A stretch of DNA of 64,000 nt from NCBI RefSeq assembly GCF_009765905.1, contig NZ_LMUO01000011.1:432889-496888 (forward strand). Reading direction: 5' to 3'. This document shows, piece by piece, positions 44,465-54,710 of this stretch; the stretch's first letter is position 1, and the number at the start of each line of letters is the position of its first letter. The notes below the pieces were generated by a model. It saw nothing but the letters and a program-made list of their open reading frames with translations. It was not told the origin of the DNA and did not search any database. The translations under genes were made by a program, and so were the position numbers. The stretch comes from Mucilaginibacter sp. L196. Its GTDB lineage: Bacteria; Bacteroidota; Bacteroidia; Sphingobacteriales; Sphingobacteriaceae.

Positions 44465-47400
44465 ATGGAAAAAAAATTACCAAAAAAATTAAGTTATAGT
44501 GTCCTACTGTTCGCAGCTATCATGTTACTAGGCCTTTCTGGCTATGCGCAAAGCAGATATGTTACGGGCAAAGTTGTCGGCTTAGATGATAGCAGGCCAA
44601 TGATTGGCGTTACCGTAAAAGTTAAGGGCGCGGCAATTGCCGCATCGACCGATATAAACGGCGATTTTTCTATCGAAGCGAAAACCGGCGATGTGCTGGT
44701 GTTTTCATACGTGAGCTATCAAAGCAAAGAAGTAACTGTTGGCAGTACACGGGTAGTTAACGTAGCTTTAACCGCCATTAACACCAACCTTAACGAGGTG
44801 GTTGTTATTGGCTACGGTAAGTTGCAGCGTAAGGACCTTACCGGCTCAATAGCCTCGGTTTCCGCAAAAGACCTTGTTGAAACGCAACCTACTACTTTCG
44901 ACCAGGCCTTGCAAGGAAAAGTTCCGGGAGTTGTTGTGCAGCAGGTATCGGGACAGCCGGGCGGCGATGTGAATATCCAGATACGGGGTATAGGTGGTTT
45001 TACCGAAAGCCCGCCATTGTACGTGATAGATGGTGTTCAGATACCACCTAATGCCCAGTCACCCATTCCGGGCGAGGGTACAAACCCGTTGTCGACCATC
45101 GATCCGTCGCAGATCGCATCTATCGACGTCTTAAAAGATGCTTCGGCTACGGCTATTTATGGCTCACAGGCATCCAACGGTGTGGTTATCATCACCACAA
45201 AAAGAGGCGTGTCAGGCACGCCAACCATCAGTTACGATGGTTATAAGGGCTGGCAGGCCTTACCAAAGTACTACGATGTAATGAACCTGCCGGAGTACGC
45301 TACTTTCATGAACGAAAAAGCGGCCATTATCGGTTATGACCTGCGTCCGCAATTTGCCAATCCGCAATACCTTGGTCAGGGTACCAATTGGCAAAAAGCG
45401 TTGTTCCGCACAGCGCCTATGCAAAACCATAATGTGGCCATTACCGGCGGCGATGCCCGTACCAAGTATTATATATCAGCTACTTATTTTTCACAAGAAG
45501 GTATTGCTTTAGGTTCTGATTTTGACAGAACCTCTATCAAAGCAAATATTGATAACAAAACCACCGACTGGCTTAAAGTAGGTATTAGTTTGGATCTGGC
45601 TCATGTGTCAGAAGACGTTGGTACCACCAACACCGGTGTAATTTTACAGGCATTGAACCAAACACCCGATGTGGAAGTTAAAAACCCTGACGGTACCTGG
45701 GGCGGTAATGATCCGAATATTTACGGGGCTTACGGGGCCAATCCATTCGCGTTAGCATCGCTCGTAACCGACCATAAAAGCCGGTACCAGGGGCTTGGGA
45801 ACGCCTATGCCGAAATACAGTTTACCAAAGATCTGAGTTTACGTAACGAGGTATCGGGCAATTTTGATTTCGCTACCGAAGACTATTTCGACCCCACCTA
45901 TGTGATGGGTTCATACACACATACCAGCAATACGGGAACCGCTACCACTGGGCAAAATATTTATAATTCAATAACCAATTACCTAAATTACTCGCATACA
46001 TTCGCCTCCAAATATTTTGTGAGTGCAACTTTAGGGCACGAAGCACAGGTGGTAACCACTTCGTCAGTTTCGGCCACCCGTACTAATTTTGCCAGTAACG
46101 ATGTAACCACCATAAGCAGCGGCGACCCCACCACGGCAACCAACACCGGTGTAAAATCGGATGGTGCAATGGAGGCCTACTTTGGCCGTGCAAACTTTAC
46201 TTATGATGATAAATACCTGTTAACGGGTACTATACGCCGCGATGGTTCTTCTAAATTCGGCCCGGCAGACCGATGGAATACCTCCTATTCGGGTGCCTTC
46301 GCATGGAAGATCATGAATGAGGATTTTATGAAGGGTGTAAAAGGTATTAATGACCTGAAATTGAGGTTAGGTTATGGTTTGGTGAATAACCAAAACATTA
46401 ATGAGTATGCCTATGGCTCAACTTTAAGTACGGTAGCCACCGGCTTATCGGGTAATTCGCAGTTAACCGCAACCGAAGGTAACCCCAATGTAAAATGGGA
46501 AACCTCAACATCGTATAACATGGGCCTGGACGTGAGTGTACTGAATAGCAGGATACAGCTTACTGCCGATGCTTATTACAAAAAAACAAATAATCTGTTG
46601 CTACCCCTTACGCTTCCATATTATTCAGGCACGTATCCTAACGGCGGCTATTCACCCGGTGCAATTCAATCGCCTTTTGTCAACATCGGCGCGGTAAGTA
46701 ATAAAGGCTTTGAGTTCTCATTAACAACCTATAATATCAAATCGAAAGATTTTAACTGGAAAACAACCATCAACTTCTCACGCAATATCAATACAGTACT
46801 TGCTTTAAACCCGGGCACACCGGCCATTTACGGTACGTATACCAAAACAGTTGTAGGTGGTTCTATCGGTGATTTTTATGGTTATCAAACACTAGGCCTT
46901 TATAAAGACGCCGCCGACTTTAAAAAATATCCGGCGGTATGGCAAAATGGTAGCGGGCCTATACCTATTACACCTGGATCTGGTGGGGTTTGGGTTGGTG
47001 ATGTCATTTTTAAGGATAATAATAAGGACGGAAAGATAGATGCCAATGACGAGACCGATTTAGGTTCGCCGCTGCCTAAATTTCAATATGGCATTAACAA
47101 CACCTTTAATTATAAGCAATTTGACCTGACGGTTTTCATGACCGGTGATTACGGTAATAAGATCTTCGATCAGGTATTAGTAAATGGCGATGATCCTAAC
47201 CAAAATTTCGGTTATTTCCCGGCTGTGCTTAATTACGCGCGTATCGGCCTGATCACTCCTGTCGCTGCGGGTGGTTCCGCATCCGATATCAACAATGTGT
47301 ACATTACTAACCCAAGCACTAATATTACACGGATAAGCCAGAGCAGTGGCGATCAGAATACTATCTTTTCCGATAGATATATTCAAAACGGCTCGTTCCT

Positions 47401-47632
47401 GAAATGTAAGAGCATCGCTTTAGGCTACAAATTTAATAACGATCTGATCGCCAAATTGCATATTGCTTCATTAAGGATATACGCCAATATGACCAATGTA
47501 TTTACTATCACAAAATATAAGGGATACGACCCGGAGATCGGTTCATGGAACCCGTTAGCGGCTGGTATTGATAACGGTTATTACGCGCAACCCCGTGTTA
47601 TTTCAATTGGCGCCAATGTATCTCTAAAATAA
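44465..47632 (+). CDS. SusC-like TonB-dependent transporter
   Basis: A 1055-residue outer-membrane oligosaccharide importer. Signal peptide (SYSVLLFAAIMLLGLSGYAQS), carboxypeptidase-regulatory-like domain at about 33-115, TonB box-like NEVVVIGYG, plug with GKVPGVVVQQVSGQPGGDVNIQIRG and SIDVLKDASATAIYGSQASNGVVIITTKRG, then a 22-strand barrel. The plug signature and the SusD gene 15 bases downstream are diagnostic. It should take up xyloglucan oligosaccharides released by GH74. Expression probably depends on the operator at 44116. Confidence 0.95.
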   Translation: MEKKLPKKLSYSVLLFAAIMLLGLSGYAQSRYVTGKVVGLDDSRPMIGVTVKVKGAAIAASTDINGDFSIEAKTGDVLVFSYVSYQSKEVTVGSTRVVNVALTAINTNLNEVVVIGYGKLQRKDLTGSIASVSAKDLVETQPTTFDQALQGKVPGVVVQQVSGQPGGDVNIQIRGIGGFTESPPLYVIDGVQIPPNAQSPIPGEGTNPLSTIDPSQIASIDVLKDASATAIYGSQASNGVVIITTKRGVSGTPTISYDGYKGWQALPKYYDVMNLPEYATFMNEKAAIIGYDLRPQFANPQYLGQGTNWQKALFRTAPMQNHNVAITGGDARTKYYISATYFSQEGIALGSDFDRTSIKANIDNKTTDWLKVGISLDLAHVSEDVGTTNTGVILQALNQTPDVEVKNPDGTWGGNDPNIYGAYGANPFALASLVTDHKSRYQGLGNAYAEIQFTKDLSLRNEVSGNFDFATEDYFDPTYVMGSYTHTSNTGTATTGQNIYNSITNYLNYSHTFASKYFVSATLGHEAQVVTTSSVSATRTNFASNDVTTISSGDPTTATNTGVKSDGAMEAYFGRANFTYDDKYLLTGTIRRDGSSKFGPADRWNTSYSGAFAWKIMNEDFMKGVKGINDLKLRLGYGLVNNQNINEYAYGSTLSTVATGLSGNSQLTATEGNPNVKWETSTSYNMGLDVSVLNSRIQLTADAYYKKTNNLLLPLTLPYYSGTYPNGGYSPGAIQSPFVNIGAVSNKGFEFSLTTYNIKSKDFNWKTTINFSRNINTVLALNPGTPAIYGTYTKTVVGGSIGDFYGYQTLGLYKDAADFKKYPAVWQNGSGPIPITPGSGGVWVGDVIFKDNNKDGKIDANDETDLGSPLPKFQYGINNTFNYKQFDLTVFMTGDYGNKIFDQVLVNGDDPNQNFGYFPAVLNYARIGLITPVAAGGSASDINNVYITNPSTNITRISQSSGDQNTIFSDRYIQNGSFLKCKSIALGYKFNNDLIAKLHIASLRIYANMTNVFTITKYKGYDPEIGSWNPLAAGIDNGYYAQPRVISIGANVSLK

Positions 47633-47647
47633 ATAAAATTTATTATC

Positions 47648-49219
47648 ATGAAACTGATTAAAATAAATATTCTCCTGTTGCTTATCGCCATTGCGGTGGG
47701 CAGCTGTAAAAAATCTTTCCTGAACAGACCCCCACTGACCGGGCTAACGACTGATAACTTTTATAAAAGCACCGCCGACCTTCGCCTGGCAACGGCGGCC
47801 ATTTATGCACAGCCCTGGTTCGACTGGAACAATTTTCCATTACTCGGCATCGGTGATATTATGAGCGGCAACATGTTGCAGCCGTATAATTCAGACCTGG
47901 TACAGTTCACCACCTTTTCTATCACCAGTAATAATTCCTATGTAACACAAGCGTGGACAGGCTTTTACGATATTGTAGCGCATTGCAACATCAATATAAA
48001 GGCTATCAATACCCAACTGCCCGATTCGGTATCGGTAAAAGGTAAAAACGGTGCACTTGGCGAATTACGTTTTTTGCGTGCCACGGCTTATTTTTACCTG
48101 GTGCAGCTATGGGGGGCGGTACCTATTATTGAGGATAACGACAAACTGATAACCAATCCTTTGGTGCCGCGTAATAAAACTACCGATGTTTATAAATTCA
48201 TTATAAACGATCTGCGGTTCGCGGCTACCAATTTACCAACTTCCGATCAACCTGGGCGTGTTACAACCTGGTCGGCACAGGGTTTGCTGGCAAAGGTATA
48301 TCTGACCAGGGCAGGTTTAGGCCAAAGCATGACCCGAAACCAAACCGACCTGGATAGTGCAGCTTACTTTGCAGGCAATGTTTGCAATACCAGCGGCTTA
48401 ACATTATTGCCAAGCTATTATAACCTGTTCAGAACACAGTATAATGATAATCCTGAATCACTTTTTGCATTTCAATGGGCACCTGGCGTAGGTTATGGCA
48501 ACGGAAATGATATTGAAGCACAGTTTGCACCAAGCGGTAGCCTGGTTACCGGTGGTGGTGGCTGGGGCGGCGCTATTGGCCCGACCATAGATTTGGCTAA
48601 TTTATATGTTCCTGCAGATTCGGTACGCCGTAAAGCTACTTTTATGCTTACTGGAGATTATTATCCCGAGCTGGACGCAACGAATGGCGGCTATACTGCA
48701 ACCGGTTGTAATGTTAAAAAACACATAGTAGGCACCGCTGCTGATAATAATTCACCTACGATGGACTATTGGTCGTCTATTGAGCATAATACGGTTTTAA
48801 GGCTGGCCGATGTATATTTAGTATATGCGGAAGCATTAATGGGTAACAGCAGTTCAACCACTAATGCGCTGGCATTGCAATATTTTAACGATGTGCGTGT
48901 AAGAGCCGGTCTTCCGCGGGCGACCAGCATTACAACAGCATCATTGATGACGGAACGCCGCATAGAGCTGGCGTTCGAGGGCCAGTACTGGTTTGATCTG
49001 GTTCGCCTGTCGTACTATAATCCGCAGGCTGCTATTGCATCTCTTAACGGGCAGGTAAGGGATCAGTTTACCTACGACCCGAGTACGGGTATAAAAACTG
49101 TTACGCCAAGCGGCCTGCTCATTACGCCGGCTACAGTTGCAACATTTACACTGCCTATACCTGCCAATGATCAAACAGCCGACCCGTTACTATTACAGGC
49201 ACCTGTGGCTTATTATTAA
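47648..49219 (+). CDS. SusD-like surface glycan-binding lipoprotein
   Basis: A 523-residue RagB/SusD-family lipoprotein that caps the SusC channel. The lipobox cysteine is C20 (IAIAVGSCKKSFLNRPP). The tetratricopeptide-like helical core includes GALGELRFLRATAYFYLVQLWGAVPI, and the C-terminal part carries RRIELAFEGQYWFDLVRL, both standard for the family. Many aromatic residues could stack on glucan. It lies between SusC and the surface glycan-binding protein in one unit. Confidence 0.95.
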   Translation: MKLIKINILLLLIAIAVGSCKKSFLNRPPLTGLTTDNFYKSTADLRLATAAIYAQPWFDWNNFPLLGIGDIMSGNMLQPYNSDLVQFTTFSITSNNSYVTQAWTGFYDIVAHCNINIKAINTQLPDSVSVKGKNGALGELRFLRATAYFYLVQLWGAVPIIEDNDKLITNPLVPRNKTTDVYKFIINDLRFAATNLPTSDQPGRVTTWSAQGLLAKVYLTRAGLGQSMTRNQTDLDSAAYFAGNVCNTSGLTLLPSYYNLFRTQYNDNPESLFAFQWAPGVGYGNGNDIEAQFAPSGSLVTGGGGWGGAIGPTIDLANLYVPADSVRRKATFMLTGDYYPELDATNGGYTATGCNVKKHIVGTAADNNSPTMDYWSSIEHNTVLRLADVYLVYAEALMGNSSSTTNALALQYFNDVRVRAGLPRATSITTASLMTERRIELAFEGQYWFDLVRLSYYNPQAAIASLNGQVRDQFTYDPSTGIKTVTPSGLLITPATVATFTLPIPANDQTADPLLLQAPVAYY

Positions 49220-49258
49220 TAAAAAGATATTGGAATTAAAATTATCCTTAAAAAAATC

Positions 49259-50485
49259 ATGAAAAAGCTACTTAAACATGTTAATAGCTGTTTGCTGCTG
49301 ATGTTGATCGCGGCAGGCATCCTCATACAACAAAGTTGTAAAAAGGACACCTCATCGTCCACAGGTACGCCTGTTATTACCGGCATACGCAATTACGTTG
49401 CCCATCCCGGCGATTCCGCTTTAACAAAAGTGGGTACAGGGCTGTGGGTAGTTATTTCGGGCCGCAATTTAAAGGGCGCGCTACAGATCAATTTTGATGG
49501 CGTTGCAGGCTCGTTTAATGATGCCTGGTTCTCTGATACCAGCGCCATTGTGCTGATACCGGCGGTCATCGCTTTCCCATCGGTACCGGCAAAACAACTC
49601 AATACCGTACAATACATCACCACACATGGGCAAACTACCTTTAGTTTCCCTATTATTGCACCTGCGCCACAAATAACAAGCATTTCTGATGAAGATGCAC
49701 CAGCCGGAGATTCGGTTAAGATTTATGGGTTTAACTTCTTCTTTATCAAAAGTGTAACTTTTGGTGGCAAAGTAATCACCAGCTATACCTCGTCAAACGA
49801 TGGTACTTCAATTACGCTGGCGGTACCATCGGGTATACCACAAACAGGTGGTCTGGTATCGGTTACCACAAATTCGGGCTCAGCCGCTACAATTTATAAC
49901 GTTGAGGATTTTGTAGATGGTGTATTTCAAAACTGGGATAGTATAAACGGATATCCATGGGGATCGAATACCGATAACAGTTCCACTGATTATCCGGGTA
50001 ATACGGGCAGTTACAACGTAATAACTGCAACCAGCCTTGCTGGGGGCGACTTTAACTGGTACAATGGTGGTCGTGGCGTAAATATGGGTGCCAGTCAATG
50101 GGTACCGGTTGCAAATATCGATAGCAGTTTATCCAGTTATGCTGTAAAGTTCGAAGTATCGGTTCCTAAATCTACTCCATGGACTGGCGGTTCTATTTTC
50201 ATATCAGTAAATTATAGCTTTACTTACATAGCCCGGTACAGGCCGTGGGCAAACAGCAACGGTACGACAACGCCGTTTACTACAACAGGATGGGTAACCG
50301 TTACCGTTCCATTGTCAAGCTTTTTAACCAATAATGGTACCGGCATCCCGGTAGCTTCTATTACAGATTTAGTTGGTTCAAGTGGTAACAATGGTATGAA
50401 TATCTGGTATATCAATGATGGTACAACCTCGGTTGCAGCTTTCACAATGGCAATAGACAATATCCGGGTAGTTAAAATTCAATAA
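49259..50485 (+). CDS. Surface glycan-binding lipoprotein with IPT/TIG domains (SGBP-B-like)
   Basis: A 408-residue lipoprotein (lipobox cysteine near residue 27, IQQSCKKD). Two IPT/TIG-type immunoglobulin folds occupy about 38-225 (WVVISGRNLKGALQINFDGVAGSFNDAWFSDTSAIVLIP; VKIYGFNFFFIKSVTFGGKVI). The C-terminal domain (about 225-408) is aromatic-rich (FQNWDSINGYPWGS, DFNWYNGGRGVNMG, IARYRPWANSNG, NIWYINDG) and ends NIRVVKIQ, matching the xyloglucan-binding domain of SGBP-B proteins in Bacteroides. It should help hold polymer at the surface for SusC/D. A terminator follows. Confidence 0.85.
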   Translation: MKKLLKHVNSCLLLMLIAAGILIQQSCKKDTSSSTGTPVITGIRNYVAHPGDSALTKVGTGLWVVISGRNLKGALQINFDGVAGSFNDAWFSDTSAIVLIPAVIAFPSVPAKQLNTVQYITTHGQTTFSFPIIAPAPQITSISDEDAPAGDSVKIYGFNFFFIKSVTFGGKVITSYTSSNDGTSITLAVPSGIPQTGGLVSVTTNSGSAATIYNVEDFVDGVFQNWDSINGYPWGSNTDNSSTDYPGNTGSYNVITATSLAGGDFNWYNGGRGVNMGASQWVPVANIDSSLSSYAVKFEVSVPKSTPWTGGSIFISVNYSFTYIARYRPWANSNGTTTPFTTTGWVTVTVPLSSFLTNNGTGIPVASITDLVGSSGNNGMNIWYINDGTTSVAAFTMAIDNIRVVKIQ

Positions 50486-50498
50486 TTGGTTAATTCAT

Positions 50499-50539
50499 AA
50501 ATACCCGTGACTGCAAGTTCAGGAGCGGGTATTTTTTTT
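50499..50539 (+). terminator. Rho-independent terminator after the SusC-SusD-SGBP unit
   Basis: AAATACCCG (50499-50507) pairs with CGGGTATTT (50526-50534), followed by a run of T. It divides binding and transport genes from the two hydrolase genes downstream, which may then be read only by partial read-through or from a separate promoter. Confidence 0.85.
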
Positions 50540-50570
50540 CATGCTGATACGCCTTATAATTAAACTATAA

Positions 50571-52295
50571 ATGAAGCATATACCCCACTTTAAATACTAT
50601 GCCCTTGGCTTATTCGCTTTATCAGCCTGTTCAAAAAGTAAAAGCAATAATCCCACTCCTGTAACACCTGGCGGCGGGGATACTACTGTAACGATCAAGG
50701 CGCAAACGGATCCCGCTATTGCGGCAACGATGGGTTTTTTCTTAGACGACTGGGCACCAAAAACGTTCACTACACCATCTTATGCCGATACTACAAAGCC
50801 ATCGGCAACAGCATCGGTAACCGTAAATGTTGACTATAGTAATGTGATTACCAAGGTTTCGAAATACCTGTTTGGTAATAATACCAATCCCTACATAGGG
50901 CAATTGGTTACCGAGACAGGTTTAATAAATAATATAAAAACCTTATCACCGAATGTATTACGCTTTCCGGGCGGCAATATTTCCAGCGTTTATTTTTGGA
51001 ACGGTGTAGTGCCTGCCGATGCTCCGGCTAACTTATATGACACTAATGGAAACAGTGTTGCTGCAGCATACTGGTTGGGCAATAATACCGCCGCCTGGAC
51101 GCTTTCGTTAGATAACTATTATTTAGCATTGCAGCAAACTAACAGTACTGGCATTATAACCGTGAATTATGGTTATGCCCGTTATGGCACCAGCGCCCAT
51201 CCCGACCAGGTTGCGGCACATTTGGCGGCCAACTGGGTTAGGTATGATAATGGCCGCACAAAATATTGGGAAATTGGCAACGAGAGTGGCGGCCCGTGGC
51301 AAGCAGGCTATCAAATAGATGTCACACAGAATCAAGACGGTCAGCCTAAAATAATTACTGGCGCACTTTACGGAACCCACTTTAAAGTATTTGCCGATTC
51401 TATGCGAAACGCGGCAAAGCAAATAGGAGCCCAGATAGAAATTGGCGCGCAAATCACTAACCCTGTTTCTTATAACTCGACCGATCCGACCTGGAATTCA
51501 GGCTTGTTTGCGTCAGCGGGTAATTACCCCGATTTTTACATTGTGCATGATTATTACACTGGTTCGGATAACGAAACTGCTGCGACCATCCTCGCCACCC
51601 CGGTAACGGAATCAAAAGCTATCATGACCTGGGTGAATAGCTCAGAACAAAAGGGTGGCGTTGCCTCAAAACCAATAGCCCTTACCGAATGGAATATATT
51701 TGCAACAGGTGCAGATCAAATGGTATCAAACATAGCGGGTATGCATGCCACTATGGTTTTAGGCGAATTATTAAAAAATAATTTCGGCATGGCCAGCCGC
51801 TGGGATTTGGCAAACGGTTGGAATGGTGGTGATGACCAGGGTATGTTTAGCTTGGGCGATGAACCGGATAACACCACTAAATGGAATCCCCGCCCATCGT
51901 TTTACCACATGTACTACTTCCAAAAATACTTCGGCGATAGGATGGTTAACTCAACGGTATCCGGTAGTTCGGATGTGTTTAGCTATGCATCTTCATTTAC
52001 CTCAGGCCAGGCCGGGGTGGTAGTGGTTAACAGGGGTTTAGCATCGCAGGTAGTCGGCATCAATATTCAAAATTTCGCGCCAGGCACACGCTATTATTAT
52101 TACGTACTGGTTGGCGGTACAGACAACGGCCAATTTTCGCGCAAAGTATATATTAATGGCGTTGGTCCTTCATCTGTATCGGGCGGCCCATCCAATTATA
52201 CGCAGATCACCGCGAAAGCGGGTCTCATTCAGGGAGGTATAAAAGTAGCATTGCCGCCAATGTCGGTTATATTTTTAGTGGCTGATGCAAAATAG
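50571..52295 (+). CDS. Clan GH-A glycoside hydrolase lipoprotein, GH51-like
   Basis: A 574-residue lipoprotein (lipobox cysteine C20, LFALSACSK). The TIM-barrel shows NVLRFPGGNISSVYFWNG, acid/base E238 in KYWEIGNESGG and nucleophile E373 in IALTEWNIFA, the pattern of GH51-type alpha-L-arabinofuranosidases and related GH-A families. A small C-terminal beta-sandwich follows (about 470-574). In a xyloglucan locus it could strip arabinose from arabinoxyloglucan or act as an endo-glucanase. The family is likely and the linkage uncertain. The lipid anchor suggests an outer-surface or periplasm-facing location. Confidence 0.75.
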   Translation: MKHIPHFKYYALGLFALSACSKSKSNNPTPVTPGGGDTTVTIKAQTDPAIAATMGFFLDDWAPKTFTTPSYADTTKPSATASVTVNVDYSNVITKVSKYLFGNNTNPYIGQLVTETGLINNIKTLSPNVLRFPGGNISSVYFWNGVVPADAPANLYDTNGNSVAAAYWLGNNTAAWTLSLDNYYLALQQTNSTGIITVNYGYARYGTSAHPDQVAAHLAANWVRYDNGRTKYWEIGNESGGPWQAGYQIDVTQNQDGQPKIITGALYGTHFKVFADSMRNAAKQIGAQIEIGAQITNPVSYNSTDPTWNSGLFASAGNYPDFYIVHDYYTGSDNETAATILATPVTESKAIMTWVNSSEQKGGVASKPIALTEWNIFATGADQMVSNIAGMHATMVLGELLKNNFGMASRWDLANGWNGGDDQGMFSLGDEPDNTTKWNPRPSFYHMYYFQKYFGDRMVNSTVSGSSDVFSYASSFTSGQAGVVVVNRGLASQVVGINIQNFAPGTRYYYYVLVGGTDNGQFSRKVYINGVGPSSVSGGPSNYTQITAKAGLIQGGIKVALPPMSVIFLVADAK

Positions 52296-52324
52296 ACCCG
52301 AATAAATAAAAATAAGATCAAAAA

Positions 52325-54484
52325 ATGATAAAATATATAACAGCGTGCGTTGTAGCCCTTTTCCTGTTTGGCAATGTTTCAGCTCAAGATAAAAACGAGG
52401 CCGCTTTACAGGTTAAAATTAATAAGGTAATTAAAAAGATGACGCTCGAAGAAAAGATAGCGATGCTTCATGGCAATGCGTTGTTTTCTTCAGATGGTGT
52501 AAAGCGTTTAGGGATACCCGAATTAACCTGTGATGATGGCCCATTAGGTGTCCGGGAAGAAATAAAACGCTTCGACTGGAACTCTGCCAATTGGACAACC
52601 GATTCGGCTACCTTTCTTCCAAATGGTTCGGCAATAGCCGCTACTTGGAACCCTGATATGGCTCACAAATATGGCGTTGTGATCGGGCAGGAAGCAAATG
52701 CCCGTAAAAAAGATGTGATGCTATCGCCCGCGTTTAATATTTGCAGGATGCCACTTAATGGCCGTACTTATGAATACTATTCCGAGGACCCATATTTGAA
52801 CGGCCGGTTAGCGGTGCAGGCTGTAAAAGGTATTCAGAGCCAGCATGTGGCGGCTTGTGTAAAACACTTCGCGGCCAATAACCAGGAGGTTAACCGTAAC
52901 AATATCAACGAGGAAATTGATGAACGGGCCTTGCGCGAAATTTATTTGCCGGCCTTTAAAGCAGCTGTACAGGAAGGTAACGCCTACACCATCATGTCAG
53001 CTTACAACAAAGTGAATGGTTACTGGTGTTCTGAGAATGACTTTTTACTCAATAAAATATTAAAGAAGGAATGGGGCTTTAAAGGTGCAGTAATATCCGA
53101 TTGGGGCGGTGTTCACCATACCATAGCCGCGGCTAACAATGGCCTGGATATTGAGATGGGATCGAGCGGACCGTACGACCAATGGTACTTCGCTAATCCG
53201 CTGCTGGCCGCTGTAAAAACAGGCCAGGTTTCAGAGAAAACGATTGATGATAAAGTGAGGCGGATATTATGGGTAATGTACCATACCTCCATGAGTGCAA
53301 ATCATCCAAAAGGATCTATCTCAACACCTGCGCATGGCAAAGCTGCTTATGATATTGCGTCTGAGTCGATAGTACTGTTAAAAAATGATGCGCATCTGCT
53401 TCCTTTAAAAACAAACAACATAAAAAGCATAGCGGTAATTGGTGATAACGCTATCCGGACATTTGCTTCGGGTGGTTATGGTGCAGGTGTGAAAGCGAAA
53501 TATGAAGTTACAGCATTGGCGGGCATCCGGTCGAGGTTTGGGCAAACAGCCGATATTAAATTTGCACAAGGCTATAAAGCTAATTATTTAGCCAATAATA
53601 CAGATGAACAAAATGCCGGTTCTGATAAACCCGACCAAACACTGATAGATCAAGCGGTATCACTTGCAAAAACAACTGATGTAGCTATTTTATGCATTGG
53701 CTCCAACCGCGAGTACGAAAGCGAAGGGCATGACCGCAAAACTCTTGCGCTTCCCTTTGGTGAGCAGGCACTGGTTAACGCGGTAACCGCCGTAAACCCC
53801 AATACCATTATTGTAATAATGGCAGGCGCGCCATATGATCTCAATGAAATCAAAAAATCAAACCATACGATTGTCTGGTCATGGTTTAATGGCTCAGAGG
53901 CGGGTAATGCGCTGGCCGATGTATTGAAAGGTGTTATTAATCCATCAGGCAAAATGCCGTTTACATTCCCGGTTTCATTGCATGATTCACCTGCATTTGC
54001 ATTAAATAGTTACCCCGGCGAAAATCTTAACACCACTTATAAAGAAGGGATATTGGTAGGCTATCGCTGGTACGATACCAAAAATATCGAACCGCTATAT
54101 TGTTTTGGTTACGGGCTTTCTTACACCAATTTTGCCTACACCGGTTTATCAACCGATAAAAAGAACTATAAGCTTAATGATAAGATAGCTGTAGCCGTAG
54201 CTGTAAAAAACACGGGTAGCCTTGCGGGGAAAGAGGTCGTTCAGCTTTATATCAAAAAAGTAAATTCATCCATATTAAGAGCTGATAAAGAACTTAAAGC
54301 CTTTAAAAAAGTAGCGATAGCTCCGGGTAAAACCGCTGTTGTTTCAATGAATGTTAAGGTAAATGACCTGGCTTATTTTGATGATAAGTTAAACAAATGG
54401 GTTGTTGAACCGGGCGAATATAAGATCATGGCAGCATCCTCGTCAAAAGACATCAGAAAGGTAATATCCTTTTACGTTCGTTAA
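52325..54484 (+). CDS. GH3 beta-glucosidase
   Basis: A 719-residue family-3 glycoside hydrolase with a signal peptide (KYITACVVALFLFGNVSAQ). The nucleophile is D259 in AVISDWGGVH. The barrel also shows KHFAANNQEVNR and TYEYYSEDPYLNGRLAVQAVKGIQ. The second alpha/beta domain has GSNREYESEGHDRKTLALP, and a fibronectin-III-like C-terminal domain begins near 610 (AVAVKNTGSLAGKEVVQLYI). It most likely removes glucose from the non-reducing end after the alpha-xylosidase has acted. It starts 29 bases after the GH51-like gene and is closed by a terminator at 54537. Confidence 0.93.
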   Translation: MIKYITACVVALFLFGNVSAQDKNEAALQVKINKVIKKMTLEEKIAMLHGNALFSSDGVKRLGIPELTCDDGPLGVREEIKRFDWNSANWTTDSATFLPNGSAIAATWNPDMAHKYGVVIGQEANARKKDVMLSPAFNICRMPLNGRTYEYYSEDPYLNGRLAVQAVKGIQSQHVAACVKHFAANNQEVNRNNINEEIDERALREIYLPAFKAAVQEGNAYTIMSAYNKVNGYWCSENDFLLNKILKKEWGFKGAVISDWGGVHHTIAAANNGLDIEMGSSGPYDQWYFANPLLAAVKTGQVSEKTIDDKVRRILWVMYHTSMSANHPKGSISTPAHGKAAYDIASESIVLLKNDAHLLPLKTNNIKSIAVIGDNAIRTFASGGYGAGVKAKYEVTALAGIRSRFGQTADIKFAQGYKANYLANNTDEQNAGSDKPDQTLIDQAVSLAKTTDVAILCIGSNREYESEGHDRKTLALPFGEQALVNAVTAVNPNTIIVIMAGAPYDLNEIKKSNHTIVWSWFNGSEAGNALADVLKGVINPSGKMPFTFPVSLHDSPAFALNSYPGENLNTTYKEGILVGYRWYDTKNIEPLYCFGYGLSYTNFAYTGLSTDKKNYKLNDKIAVAVAVKNTGSLAGKEVVQLYIKKVNSSILRADKELKAFKKVAIAPGKTAVVSMNVKVNDLAYFDDKLNKWVVEPGEYKIMAASSSKDIRKVISFYVR

Positions 54485-54536
54485 TTATATCTTCATAATT
54501 AACGAAGATCCTGCATCTCCTTTTTTCTTCGCGAAT

Positions 54537-54569
54537 AAAAATGCCGCTATTAATTATAGCGGCATTTTT
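54537..54569 (+). terminator. Rho-independent terminator after GH3
   Basis: AAAAATGCCGCTAT (54537-54550) pairs perfectly with ATAGCGGCATTTTT (54556-54569) around a 5-nt loop, with the T run inside the right arm. By symmetry it could also work on the minus strand. Confidence 0.9.
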
Positions 54570-54710
54570 AAGTTTGGAGATAAATTACCCTCCTTGCAGT
54601 TTGCATAAAGAAAATGGCCCGGCGTAGGCACTATTTTGCAGCTATTCAACACCATTTAATCCTAGAATAACTCATATCATATTGATTGTTTGAATTGATG
54701 TTATTTTTAT

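Noticed and set aside
46135..46160. GGCAACC followed after exactly 16 nt by CGG inside the SusC gene
   Set aside because: It resembles the ECF sites but has CGG, is deep inside a coding sequence and precedes no gene start. It is the nearest miss among in-gene matches.
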